This document shows positions 1 to 8,162 of a DNA stretch of 10,000 nucleotides, piece by piece. The notes beneath the pieces were generated by a model. That model saw only the letters and a program-made list of their open reading frames with translations, had not been told where the DNA came from and did not search any database. The first letter of the stretch is position 1, and each line of letters opens with the position of its first letter. The DNA is from Salpingoeca rosetta (taxonomy: Eukaryota > Opisthokonta > Choanoflagellata > Craspedida > Salpingoecidae): NCBI RefSeq assembly GCF_000188695.1, contig NW_004754911.1, positions 1,149,749-1,159,748 of the forward strand, read 5' to 3'. The position numbers were made by a program, and so were the translations under genes.

Positions 1-1053
1 GCTGTCGGGAGCGTGGGGGTTCTTGTCGCCATGTGCGCTCTTGTGCCGTTGGTTCTCTCTGGTCCTGCTGTTCTTGCCCTTGTTCTTGCTCTTGTTCCTG
101 TTCTTGTTCTTGCTCTGCTTCTTGTTGCTCTTCTTGGTGCTGGTGCTTGACGTGCCTGTTGCGGATGAGGCGTTCGCGGCGTCCGGTGGTGCATCGTGGC
201 TGCTGTGTGGGTTGAACTGCACCTCGTCCGTGGACACAATGTCGCTGGACAGGGCGGGCAGCGCCGTGGCAGACAGGCACGCACCAATGAGGGCGCGATC
301 GCTGTCGTCAAACTCGTCGTTGTCGAGGAGGAGGGAGCTGTGACGGGCGCTTAAGGGCGCACCAGCGTCCACACTGTCCACTTGCCTTGCCAGCCCATCC
401 ACACGGCCTTGGACGTCCTCGTCGTCGCTGATGCCGTTGTGGTCGGTGTTGTCATGGTGGGTTCCTGCTGCGGCGTTTGGTGGTGGTGGTGGTGGTTGTG
501 GCTGTTGTAGTTGTTGTGACAATTTGGCAACATCGGCAGCAACAACCGCGAACCCCTTTTCTTGCTGTTTTTGGTGGAGGGGTGTTTCCGCACCTTGCAG
601 CCGAACGCTATTGCTGCTTCCTGTCCTGCTGCCCGTGCTGGTGGAAGGGGGCGAAGGCCCTCCGTCGCTGCTGCTGCTACCGCTACCGCTCTGGCTGCTT
701 GCTGCGCGACTGCTGCAGGTGTCGTTGGTGTTATTGCTGCTGTTGCTGGCACTGAAACCGGCTTTCATGACTGCAGAGCGCTGAGGAGGAGGAGGAGGGG
801 TTGAACCTTTCGCTTCAGCGAGGGGGCCTTGAGGTTCCATGGTGACGGCGGCTGAGGTGATGACGGCACGAAGATGTTGTTGTTGATGTTGATGATACAC
901 GCGTTGTGATTGAGGAGCTGTGCTATCATTCTCAGCAAACCGCGGCTCAGCGAAAGATGGTGCTTCTTGCTGTTGATCTCGCTCGTGCTGCCACTGCTGC
1001 CGCTGGTCCTGCTGCTGGTCCTGCTGCTGCTGCACTCTGTTGTTGTCGTCCAT
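1..1053 (-). CDS. Partial low-complexity protein, 5' part, function unknown
   Basis: Read on the minus strand, an open frame of 351 codons without a stop runs from an ATG at 1053-1051 off the left edge. An in-frame TGA lies directly before that ATG (1056-1054). A second in-frame ATG at 840-838 has a stronger context (ACCATGG), so the real start could be either one. From the first ATG, residues 8-29 are Gln-rich, with Pro runs near 86-90 and 187-192. Residues about 96-150 are Ser/Thr/Gly-rich, and acidic patches lie near 210-213 and 243-252. Residues about 306-330 are an Asn/Lys/Arg-rich tract of repeated KNK-like units that could act as a nuclear localisation or nucleic-acid-binding tail. No folded domain is visible. 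All reading frames of this G+C-rich stretch are open for long distances, but only this one gives balanced composition with acidic, basic and hydrophobic residues throughout. I do not recognise the family; a nuclear role is inference only. Confidence 0.6.
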   Translation of the reverse strand, partial: MDDNNRVQQQQDQQQDQRQQWQHERDQQQEAPSFAEPRFAENDSTAPQSQRVYHQHQQQHLRAVITSAAVTMEPQGPLAEAKGSTPPPPPQRSAVMKAGFSASNSSNNTNDTCSSRAASSQSGSGSSSSDGGPSPPSTSTGSRTGSSNSVRLQGAETPLHQKQQEKGFAVVAADVAKLSQQLQQPQPPPPPPNAAAGTHHDNTDHNGISDDEDVQGRVDGLARQVDSVDAGAPLSARHSSLLLDNDEFDDSDRALIGACLSATALPALSSDIVSTDEVQFNPHSSHDAPPDAANASSATGTSSTSTKKSNKKQSKNKNRNKSKNKGKNSRTRENQRHKSAHGDKNPHAPDS

Positions 1054-1288
1054 TCACGTTGGTGGTGTTGATGGCGATGAGGTGGGTGGTGATGATGGCT
1101 TGGATGGCTTGGCGTTTGCGATGTGTCTTCTTGTCTTGGCGTCGACGACAGGGCGACAGGCAAAGGCGTGGTGAGAGGCGAATGTCCCGGTGCGAGGGGT
1201 GTGTGGGCGTTGCGCGGCGAGTCGATGGGTTGCGAGGGTGGGACGTGGCGAAGGTGTAAATGGGACCATCCGGTGCACCGTTGCCTCA

Positions 1289-1298
1289 CCGATTGGGT
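1289..1298 (-). promoter_or_regulatory. CCAAT-box-like site
   Basis: On the minus strand the sequence reads CCCAATCGGT, close to the NF-Y CCAAT consensus. It lies about 240 bases upstream of the first possible ATG of the minus-strand gene (1053), in the right orientation for its promoter. A single short motif is weak evidence. Confidence 0.2.
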
Positions 1299-1305
1299 GG
1301 GATGC

Positions 1306-1375
1306 ACATCGGAGAACATCGGTGCACATCGGTGCACATCGGAATACATCGGAATACATCGGAATACATCGGTGT
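1306..1375. repeat. 10-bp tandem repeat, 7 copies
   Basis: Seven consecutive units have the form ACATCGGNNN: one ending AGA, two ending TGC, three ending AAT and one ending TGT. The unit is exactly 10 bp throughout, with the variation confined to the last three bases. It lies between the minus-strand gene and the plus-strand genes. Open frames crossing it give only repetitive peptides, so I treat it as non-coding. Confidence 0.9.
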
Positions 1376-1427
1376 ACCGAACCATACGCAGTTCAAAGTT
1401 CCGAAATGAATGTTGGGAGGAAACGGG

Positions 1428-1441
1428 TTGCATGCATGCAA
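1428..1441. other. 14-bp perfect palindrome TTGCATGCATGCAA
   Basis: This is a perfect inverted repeat built on GCATGC. The same 14 bases occur again at 7153-7166. It could be a binding site for a dimeric protein, but no function can be assigned from sequence alone. Confidence 0.6.
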
Positions 1442-1500
1442 AACAAACAAAGAAACAAGGTTGAAGCGTGATGAAGAGGAAGACAGAGAGGGAAGAGCAG

Positions 1501-1536
1501 TGCTCTCCTGTGCTCTCCTGTGCTCTCCTGTGCTCT
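1501..1536. repeat. 10-bp tandem repeat TGCTCTCCTG, 3.6 copies
   Basis: Three identical copies are followed by a partial fourth (TGCTCT). This is the second repeat with an exact 10-bp period in the same intergenic region. Confidence 0.85.
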
Positions 1537-1602
1537 TGGTTCGGCTTCATGCCTTTCATGGACACCGTGAACACCCCTTTGCCACAACAGCGCTCATGCA
1601 CC

Positions 1603-1696
1603 CTCACACACACACACACACACATATTCTCACACACGCACACACAACGCACACACACACGAACACACGCACACACACACGCACACGCACGCGCAC
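1603..1696. repeat. Imperfect (CA)n microsatellite
   Basis: CA dinucleotides are broken by ATATTCT, ACG and CGC interruptions, which suggests an old, decaying tract. It lies in sequence without a supported gene. Confidence 0.9.
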
Positions 1697-2046
1697 TGGA
1701 TCGGATGTAAAGATGCAGAATGGTTGTTGACGTCGTGTGCAACGAGCAGCGGCACTGGACAACGAGGTCGCAACGGAGTGGCAAGCTGGGCAACCGGTTG
1801 TGTTGCTGAGGAGCGGATGCAAAACGCGCTCGCTGTCATGTGCACGAGCACATTGGCGGGGTCGGGACCGCGGTGGCATCCCATGCACTTCCCCGGAGTG
1901 CGTGCTGTGACTTTTTTCTCACTCCTCCGTGCCATTCTGCGATGACGTGAGTTCGGAATGCAAAACGCAAGTCATGCCAGTCCCTTTGGGCAAACAAGAC
2001 ACGAGCAAGACGAAGAACAGAACAGAACAGCACAGAACTGCTGTTG

Positions 2047-2077
2047 TGTGTTGTGTATGTGTGTGTGTGTGTGGTGT

Positions 2078-2119
<42 letters not shown>
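2047..2119. repeat. (GT)n microsatellite
   Basis: An interrupted GT tract ends in a pure run of 40 bases (2080-2119). A (CA)n tract on the same strand follows 36 bases later, so the two could pair with each other in single-stranded DNA or RNA. Confidence 0.95.
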
Positions 2120-2121
<2 letters not shown>

Positions 2122-2155
2122 CCCTGCTGTGTCTGCTTTGTGGGTGCTGCACCAG

Positions 2156-2195
2156 ACACACACACACACACACACACACCCATACGCACACACGC
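2156..2195. repeat. (CA)n microsatellite
   Basis: A pure AC run covers 2156-2179 and is followed by interrupted CA-rich sequence. It is the inverted partner of the (GT)n tract that ends at 2119. Confidence 0.95.
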
Positions 2196-2712
2196 AGTGA
2201 GGTGTTCGGGGTGCCTTGCTCTCGCCTTTGGCCTTGTGACGTCGGTTGGAACGTTGTGGCTGGGATGATCGGCTGGTTGCGGGGCATGTTGCAAGAAACG
2301 ATTTGTGTGTGAGGTATGTGCACGTGCGAAACGGTGGAGACGTGACGATGGCGGGTCATTCCACCTTTATCGTGTCCTCACGTTTCCCAGCAATATCTTC
2401 CACAAAATTTGCGCTTCGATCTTCAAGGACGTCAGTGTTTGCCCCAACGCGCCATGAGAAAGCATGACGTGTGACGCGAGAGTGCGCAGTTTTTCTTGCA
2501 GCTCCAAGGCAGGCAAGTCAACCACGCACACACACTGCCAAGCGAAAAACCTTCCCCCTCTCGTTGTTGAGGGAATGCGCTGTTGTTTGTTGATTGCTTT
2601 CCACCATAACCCAACCAGCTGCACTCTCGCCACTGTCCTCCTCCTCGTTCACCTTGCTTGCTTGCTTGCTTTCTTTCTTGTGTGCTTGTGTACTTGCGTG
2701 GGGGGTCAACAG

Positions 2713-3820
2713 CCAGCAGCAGAACAGAGGAAGAAGCCGCGCGCACACAGACAGGAAGGAGGAGGTGGGGCTGTGGTGATGCACCCATTCGCCCACCATT
2801 TTTTCCATTGCCACCCCCATCAAACACAACCCTGTGCCGTGCCAACCCTCTCTTCCCTCTCCTCATCTTCCTCCGCCGGGGCGATTCGCCTTGTTGATGT
2901 TGGTGTTGGTGTTCCATCTGCTCTTCTTTGCCTTGTTTTGTTGTTGAGGTGTCCTGTTGAGTGAGGTGTGCATCCTTCCGGCTGCATACACAAGACCGAC
3001 AGCCCTTTCTTTTCGCAAGAAGGTGAGCAGCTCGCTCTCATATGTGTGTGTGTGTGTGTTGTGTGTGCGTTTGCATGTGACTGTGTGTATGTTTGCATGT
3101 GCATGTGTGTGATTGTGTGTGTGTGTGTGTGTGGAAAGCCTTGCTCCCTCCCTTGCTCCCTGCCACTGTGCTTGCTGCCACCGTCCCCTCCGACATCATC
3201 ATCCCTTGTTTTTGTTGGGACAGTCGCGCCTTACTGATGAGCCACCGCTGTTGCGACTCATTCACATTCGCTGTTTTTCGCACTGCCGCTTTCTTGCGTT
3301 TCTTTTCGTGACCATCGTCCGTGCGTGCGCGCGTGTGTGTGTGTGTGTGTGTCGGGGTGTGCTTGCGCGTGTGCCTGTGCTTGTTGTGGGCTGTGGCTGT
3401 TGGCTTGTGATTGCTGTTTGGGTCGTCGGTTGTTGTTGTTGTTCGGTTTGGTTTGGTTTGGCGTGGCTTGGTTTTGCTGGCTGTTGTGTGTGTGCTTTTC
3501 TGGGCTTTGTGGCAGTGTGTTCATCATCATCATCATCACAGCAACGCCAATCGTCCACGCAACGCAAGCCATCAATCCAGGCTGCGCAAAACCACTGGAC
3601 TCGTGGACTTACGCTTCTCTTCTCCTCGTCTGCTGTTGTCTCCTCCTCTCCCCTCTTCTCCTCCTCTTCTTCTCCTTTCTTCTTCGCCTCTGTTTGGTCG
3701 CTCGTGCATATGGTTTGACAGCGCAGTGGCCAATTTCAGGCACACCCTGCGCAGCAGCCGAGACCGAAAGGGGGGAAAACACGACCAACCAACCAATCGG
3801 GCAGGCACAGGCAGTGAGTT

Positions 3821-3882
<62 letters not shown>

Positions 3883-4123
3883 TTTGAACAGTGAAACGGT
3901 TTCCACCTGCACACACACACACACACTCACTACACTCGCAAACACACTCACTACACTCGCAAACACACTCACTGCGCACTCTAACACCCTCACTGCACAC
4001 TCTAACACCCTCACGTACTCACACAAACACATGTGTACACTACACCAACCCCGTCTGCCTTTTCCACGTCACCTCTTGCCTGCAGGCAACAATCGCGCCT
4101 CCACTGTGCCGCTTCCCTGCTGA
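2713..4123 (+). CDS. Weak candidate: spliced plus-strand gene
   Basis: No single long frame is convincing here, but a phase-consistent exon chain can be drawn: about 2713-2764 (possibly extending back to an ATG at 2464), 2949-3022, 3224-3307, 3516-3813 and 4086-4123, ending at TGA 4121-4123. The four acceptors (ends 2948, 3223, 3515, 4085) follow pyrimidine-rich stretches. The donors at 3023 (GTGAGC) and 3814 (GTGAGT) are good; those at 2765 (GTGGGG) and 3308 (GTGACC) are mediocre. Intron lengths of 184, 201, 208 and 272 resemble those of the better-supported genes here, and three of these introns carry GT runs soon after the donor, as those genes do. The peptide is basic and Ser/Pro/Leu-rich, with six consecutive His at the start of the fourth exon, and has no recognisable domain. 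Some exons may instead be 5' UTR of the downstream gene. The opposite strand also offers plausible exons, so confidence is low. Confidence 0.2.
3042..3132. repeat. Interrupted (GT)n tract
   Basis: A TG-rich stretch with TTGTGTGTGCG and GCATG interruptions begins about 20 bases after a possible 5' splice site (GTGAGC at 3023). It reads as repeat sequence in every frame. Confidence 0.85.
3329..3400. repeat. Interrupted (GT)n tract
   Basis: A run of GT with GCGCGC and TGCCTGTGC interruptions begins about 20 bases after the possible donor at 3308. It is non-coding by composition. Confidence 0.8.
3613..3696. repeat. Polypyrimidine tract (C/T-rich on plus strand)
   Basis: About 84 bases consist almost entirely of C and T, mainly CTCCTCTT-type words. 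Read on the plus strand it gives a Ser/Pro/Leu peptide, and on the minus strand a Glu/Lys/Arg peptide. Either is what any open frame through such a tract would show, so the peptide is poor evidence of coding. It might serve as a long splice-acceptor tract or form triplex-prone DNA. Confidence 0.7.
3730..3800 (+). promoter_or_regulatory. Two CCAAT boxes
   Basis: GGCCAATTTC (CCAAT at 3730-3734) and AACCAATCGG (3791-3800) both match the NF-Y core on the plus strand, about 60 bases apart. They lie about 290 bases before the possible 5' exon at 4086 and about 690 before the ATG at 4486. They could belong to the promoter of the bZIP-like gene if the upstream candidate gene is not real. Confidence 0.2.
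3822..3879. repeat. (GT)29 microsatellite
   Basis: A pure GT run of 58 bases lies three bases after a GTGAGT donor-like sequence (3814-3819). It would sit at the start of a possible intron from 3814 to 4085. Confidence 0.97.
3924..4014. repeat. 21-bp minisatellite, about 4.3 copies
   Basis: Units begin at 3924, 3945, 3966 and 3987, with a partial unit from 4008. The first two are identical (CACTCACTACACTCGCAAACA is the unit, centred on CACTCAC). The third and fourth carry GCGCACTCTAACA-type changes. The period is a multiple of three, so all frames stay open through it, which explains repetitive heptapeptide frames on both strands. It lies inside the possible intron 3814-4085. Confidence 0.9.
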
Positions 4124-4252
4124 GCATCGCACCACCTGTCAACCAGTCAAACGGCTGTCGCGGCGCGCGCGAGAGAGTTGCGCCAACAGCACCCCGTACC
4201 CACAAGCCATCACAGAACCGACAGTGATTTAGGCCACCACAACAACAGCCTT

Positions 4253-4352
4253 CACACACACACATACTTACGCGCACACTTAGGAACGCGCACACACGCA
4301 CACACACACACAAACACACACATCTACACGCGCGCGCGCACACACACAAACA

Positions 4353-4390
<38 letters not shown>

Positions 4391-4415
4391 CACACACACA
4401 CCTACACACACACAT
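4253..4415. repeat. CA-rich tract in probable 5' UTR
   Basis: Long CA stretches are interrupted by ACGCGC, AAACAC and CCTA words, and lie just upstream of the bZIP-like coding start. The frame of that gene is open from 4228 to the ATG at 4486 but has no ATG in this part, which argues for untranslated leader. An acceptor-like TTGCCTGCAG ending at 4085 suggests the leader exon may start at 4086. Confidence 0.85.
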
Positions 4416-4480
4416 CTGTCGACAACAGCAGCACGGCCAAACATCCGCGCGACGCGCAGTGCTGGCTTTACCGTGGACCT

Positions 4481-4813
4481 ATGTCATGCGGCGGGGCAGC
4501 GTTGGCCCTGCTGACACTGCAAGCGACGACTCGCAATCGCCAGCCACAAAGAAGCCCCACGTCCAGCTTCACCCCACTGCACAACACCACCATCAACCAC
4601 AGCAGCAGCAGCAACACCAGCAACACCAGCACCACGGGCCGCCATCCGCGCGGCTCCACTCTGCATCTTCAACAACATCACGCACTACCCCGTACTTCAG
4701 CCCGCCGCGCCACGCCGAGGGCGAGCAGCACCGCCTGCAGCAACAGCTGCCGTCCCCTCTGCTTCCCTCGCCAACCGCACAAATCGCCAACATGGCCATC
4801 GCTTCAGATCTGA
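4481..4813 (+). CDS. Overlapping upstream ORF, probably not a functional protein
   Basis: An ATG at 4481, five bases before the main start and in another frame, opens 110 codons that overlap the start of the bZIP-like gene. Its context (CCT before the ATG) is poor, while the main ATG has G at -3. The peptide is Ser/Thr/Arg-rich and looks like an alternative-frame reading of the main gene. If transcripts include it, it would reduce translation of the main frame through scanning. It is listed for that regulatory possibility only. Confidence 0.15.
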   Translation: MSCGGAALALLTLQATTRNRQPQRSPTSSFTPLHNTTINHSSSSNTSNTSTTGRHPRGSTLHLQQHHALPRTSARRATPRASSTACSNSCRPLCFPRQPHKSPTWPSLQI

Positions 4814-4984
4814 CACAGGCCCACAACGAGGCGGGCCAACACCACCACCAACACCATCAACAGCCCCAACACCAGCACAGCCACCACCACCAGCAGCAAC
4901 AGTTCTTCCCTCAAGGTCCTCATCAGCAACAGGTTGAAGAACACCACCACCACCACCATCATGAGCCACACCAACTCGAACAAG

Positions 4985-5031
<47 letters not shown>

Positions 5032-6010
5032 CGACTACGACACGGCATGGGAGAGGAGGAGGAGGAGGGGGCCCATGTGCATCACGACAGCAGGCAGCGA
5101 TCGCCGTCACTCGCCAGCAGCCGGCTACAACACCACCTGCAAGACCAGCGTCCGGAGGAGCACGCTGCACAGCTGACAAAGGCGAAAGATGACCCACAGC
5201 GAGCACAGCAACAGCACGCAACGAATGAGGATGATGATGATGATGATGATGGGGGCGAGTCAGGTGCGCAAGACCAACGACAGATTATCCCGCACTCCCT
5301 GCAGCAGCTGCTTGGCTACGGTGCATCGCCATCGGCAGCATCATCCGCCAGGCACACGCCGTCCACACAGACGGCGTGGTCCCACGGCGAGCATCGACTC
5401 AGCACGGACAGCAGAGGCAGCAGCGCCATCCATCATCAGCATGACCAGCACGAGCTGCTGCTCCAGCAGCATCCCGAAGCCACCAGCCACGAGGCGCAAG
5501 CCCTACTGAAAGTCTTGTTTCAGCAGCAACAATACCAGCAACAGCGGTACTCGCGCCAACAAGAAAGGCAGGCGCTGTACTCCCCCCAGCAGCAACAGCC
5601 GCAACATCATCAACAACAACGCCATCAAGAGCAGCACGGTCAGCCGCACTTGATATCGGCCGCCCAACGGGCGCAGCCCACGGGCGCAGGGGAGCTCGAC
5701 AACCTGGACGTGGCTGCGTTGGCGAACGCCCTGCTGCTGGGTACTGGGCATGCGCAGCCATCACCAAACCCAGAGCTACAACACCACCAGCAGCAGCACC
5801 CGCAGGAAGGCAGCGAACAGTACCAGCTGGGTGAAGAGCAGCAACAACAGCGGCCTCGACGACCTGTCCCGCCCCCACCAGTTATGGATCCCAGTGCGTC
5901 GCTGTCACAGGGTCACCACGAGCGAACAGCGGCAGGGGCGTGGATGCGCATGCTGGGCGGCCCACAGCCGCAGCAGCAGAACATGCACGACATGCTCGCT
6001 GCTCTCGTGC

Positions 6011-6077
<67 letters not shown>

Positions 6078-7455
6078 TCCAATGTTGACGCCCACAGCAC
6101 AGGCGAGGAGAAGAGTGTCGTCGAGTCTCCAACAGCCTCAGCCAGCGCTTGAAACAAGCAGTGAGCACACGAGTCCAGGGTCATCAGAAGTGCAGTCCTT
6201 CTTTGTCGCTCAACAAAAAGCAGCATTACAACAACAACTGCAGCAGCAGCAGCAGCAGCCAGCACAGCCTGCGTCAGGGCTGGAGTTGACGGGTGCTGGT
6301 GACATGAGCTCCCTACCATACAAAGGCCATCATTTGCAGCAGCGGCAACAACGGCAGCAACGGCAGCCGCTCATGTTCAGCCCAGCGTCGCGCACGCCAA
6401 TGTCGCCGCAACTCGCGGCACCGTCGCCAGCACTTCTCCCATTTGCGGCTTCTTCAGTCTCAGCCATGCGCGAGCCGGTTGCACGTGCCCCTGCCCAACC
6501 GGGCCTGAGTCAGGCCACACTGACGCCACTGCCGTTTAATCCTCCTGCACCCGCACCCCAACAGCAGCATCAACATCAACAGCAGCAGCAGCAGCAGTCG
6601 CCGTGGGTGTCGTCGTTGCTCTCAATGATGAGCGCTTCCCAGTCACTGCAGCAGCAGACGCAGCAGCACCAGATGCTACAGGAGGAGCACCGCCAGCAGC
6701 GGCGAAAGCACCAGGGCCGCATCAAGAGCAAACGCTATCGCGAGCGGAAGAAGGCGCTCCTCACCACCTTGGAACACGAGGCCAAGCAGTTGCACCAGCA
6801 ATGTCACCACACGCTTGCACTCCTCGTCTCTCGTGGGCTCGACGTCAACTCAATCATTCAGGTGTGTGTGTGTGTGCGTTTTTTTGCTGTGTTTTGTGTG
6901 TGATGTGTGTGTGTGTGTGTTGTGCCCATCATGTCTTCCTTTCTTCTTGATCCCCCCCCCCCTTCCATCTGCTCACTTCTGAATGGTTGTCCATTGCTGT
7001 ACATGTGTTTGTGTGTTCGTGCGTGCAGACATTCCCGACCCAGCTTGGGCAGCGCGAGTTTCGCGTGCCTTATGTTCGGCAATCGTACTCTGACGAACAT
7101 TTCCAAGCTGTAAGCCCTCTCGCCACATTGCTTTGCCATGGCCTTGAAGTGCTTGCATGCATGCAAGCGGGTTCAATGCACGTGTTGTTATGCCTGCGGC
7201 GGACTTGCTCGGCCATTGCGTCGCTAACGACAGCATCACTCATCCCCGATCATTGTGCAGGATTGTACACGCGAAGGGCTGGCGTTTGCAAATGAGGAGG
7301 AGGCTCGCCATGAGAAAAGCAAGAGGACTTCTCGCTTCTATCGCGCAGAAAAACGGCGTGAAGAGAAAGGTGGGATGTTTGTCTGTGTTTGTTTGTGTGC
7401 TTATATTTGTGTGGAGGGTTCTTTTGGGTATGTGTGTATATGCGTGTGGAGGTTT

Positions 7456-7498
<43 letters not shown>

Positions 7499-8083
7499 AG
7501 GGTTCTTTTGGGCATGTGTGTGTGTGTGTTGAGGTTTCTTTTGGGCATGTGTGTGTGTGTTGAGGGTTCTTTTGGGCATATGTGTGTGTGTGTGTATGTG
7601 TGGAGGGGTCTTTTGGGTGGTGCTGCTCGTTTGTCAGCACGCCTTGTGCGTGTGCCTCGCTTGTTTTGTCCTTGTTCACATGAGCTGTGTTCTCACGTGT
7701 GCTCCGCTGTTGCTGTTGGGTCTTCTGTCCCGTGTGGCGCTGCGCGTGCGCGATGCTCTGCTCCGAATTCTTCTGTTGGTGCAGCCTGGAACGAACATGT
7801 TGCCGGATATCGGAGGTGCCTGTCCCATCTCGAGGATTTCTACACCGCCTTTGGCACAATGCAGCCACCACCACACCACCAGCAGCAGCAGCAGCATCAA
7901 CAGCAACGACAACAACAACGACACCACTCTTCGTCTTCCTCCATGGTTCGTGAACCCACTGGTCGCGCAAGTGGGAGAGCGTGCAACATGTATTTCACAC
8001 ACGCACGCTCTAAACGATCATCTCATGCACATCATACTAACAACACGCGCGCTGCTGTACACGTTCCACAAACACTTACACAC

Positions 8084-8162
<79 letters not shown>

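Larger units (their letters stand above)
1728..2471. promoter_or_regulatory. Cluster of CRE-like TGACGT motifs
   Basis: TGACGTC occurs at 1728-1734 and 2237-2243. TGACGTG occurs at 1943-1949 and 2465-2471. GACGTCA (the same motif on the other strand) occurs at 2428-2434. These are the core sites of CREB/ATF-type bZIP proteins. The cluster sits in the stretch between the minus-strand gene and any plus-strand gene, where a divergent promoter would be expected. Whether they are bound is inference. Confidence 0.25.

Noticed and set aside
23..804. Plus-strand Leu/Cys/Val-rich open frames opposite the left gene
   Set aside because: Their composition (poly-Leu, poly-Cys, poly-Val) is the antisense of Asn/Lys, Ser and Gln/Pro-rich codons of the minus-strand gene.
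765..1793. Minus-strand open frame of 342 codons
   Set aside because: It overlaps the better left-edge frame (1-1053) out of frame, and its upstream half is translation of CA repeats and the 10-bp array (repeated Tyr-Ser-Asp-Val-type units). It is a shadow.
2380..2518. Minus-strand leucine-rich exon candidate ending at a GTGAGG donor
   Set aside because: It looks like an amphipathic helix, but all three plus-strand frames over the same stretch also look plausible, and no neighbouring minus exon connects well. Kept out of the feature list as undecided.
3238..3740. Minus-strand exon pair: a Glu/Lys-rich frame to the GTAAGT donor (3612-3607), then a Lys/Arg-rich frame from 3301
   Set aside because: The acceptor before 3301 is poor (no pyrimidine tract, ends AAAAG), and the acidic peptide is what any reading of a polypurine tract gives. 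The plus-strand model has better acceptors, though neither is proven.
1603..4415. Repetitive (CA)n/(GT)n tracts considered as CRISPR-like or telomeric arrays
   Set aside because: They are simple dinucleotide microsatellites without spacers or telomere motifs.
4697..6319. Minus-strand frames with poly-Val, poly-Leu or poly-Cys
   Set aside because: They are the reverse complement of CAA and CAC runs in the Gln/His-rich gene and have no independent support.
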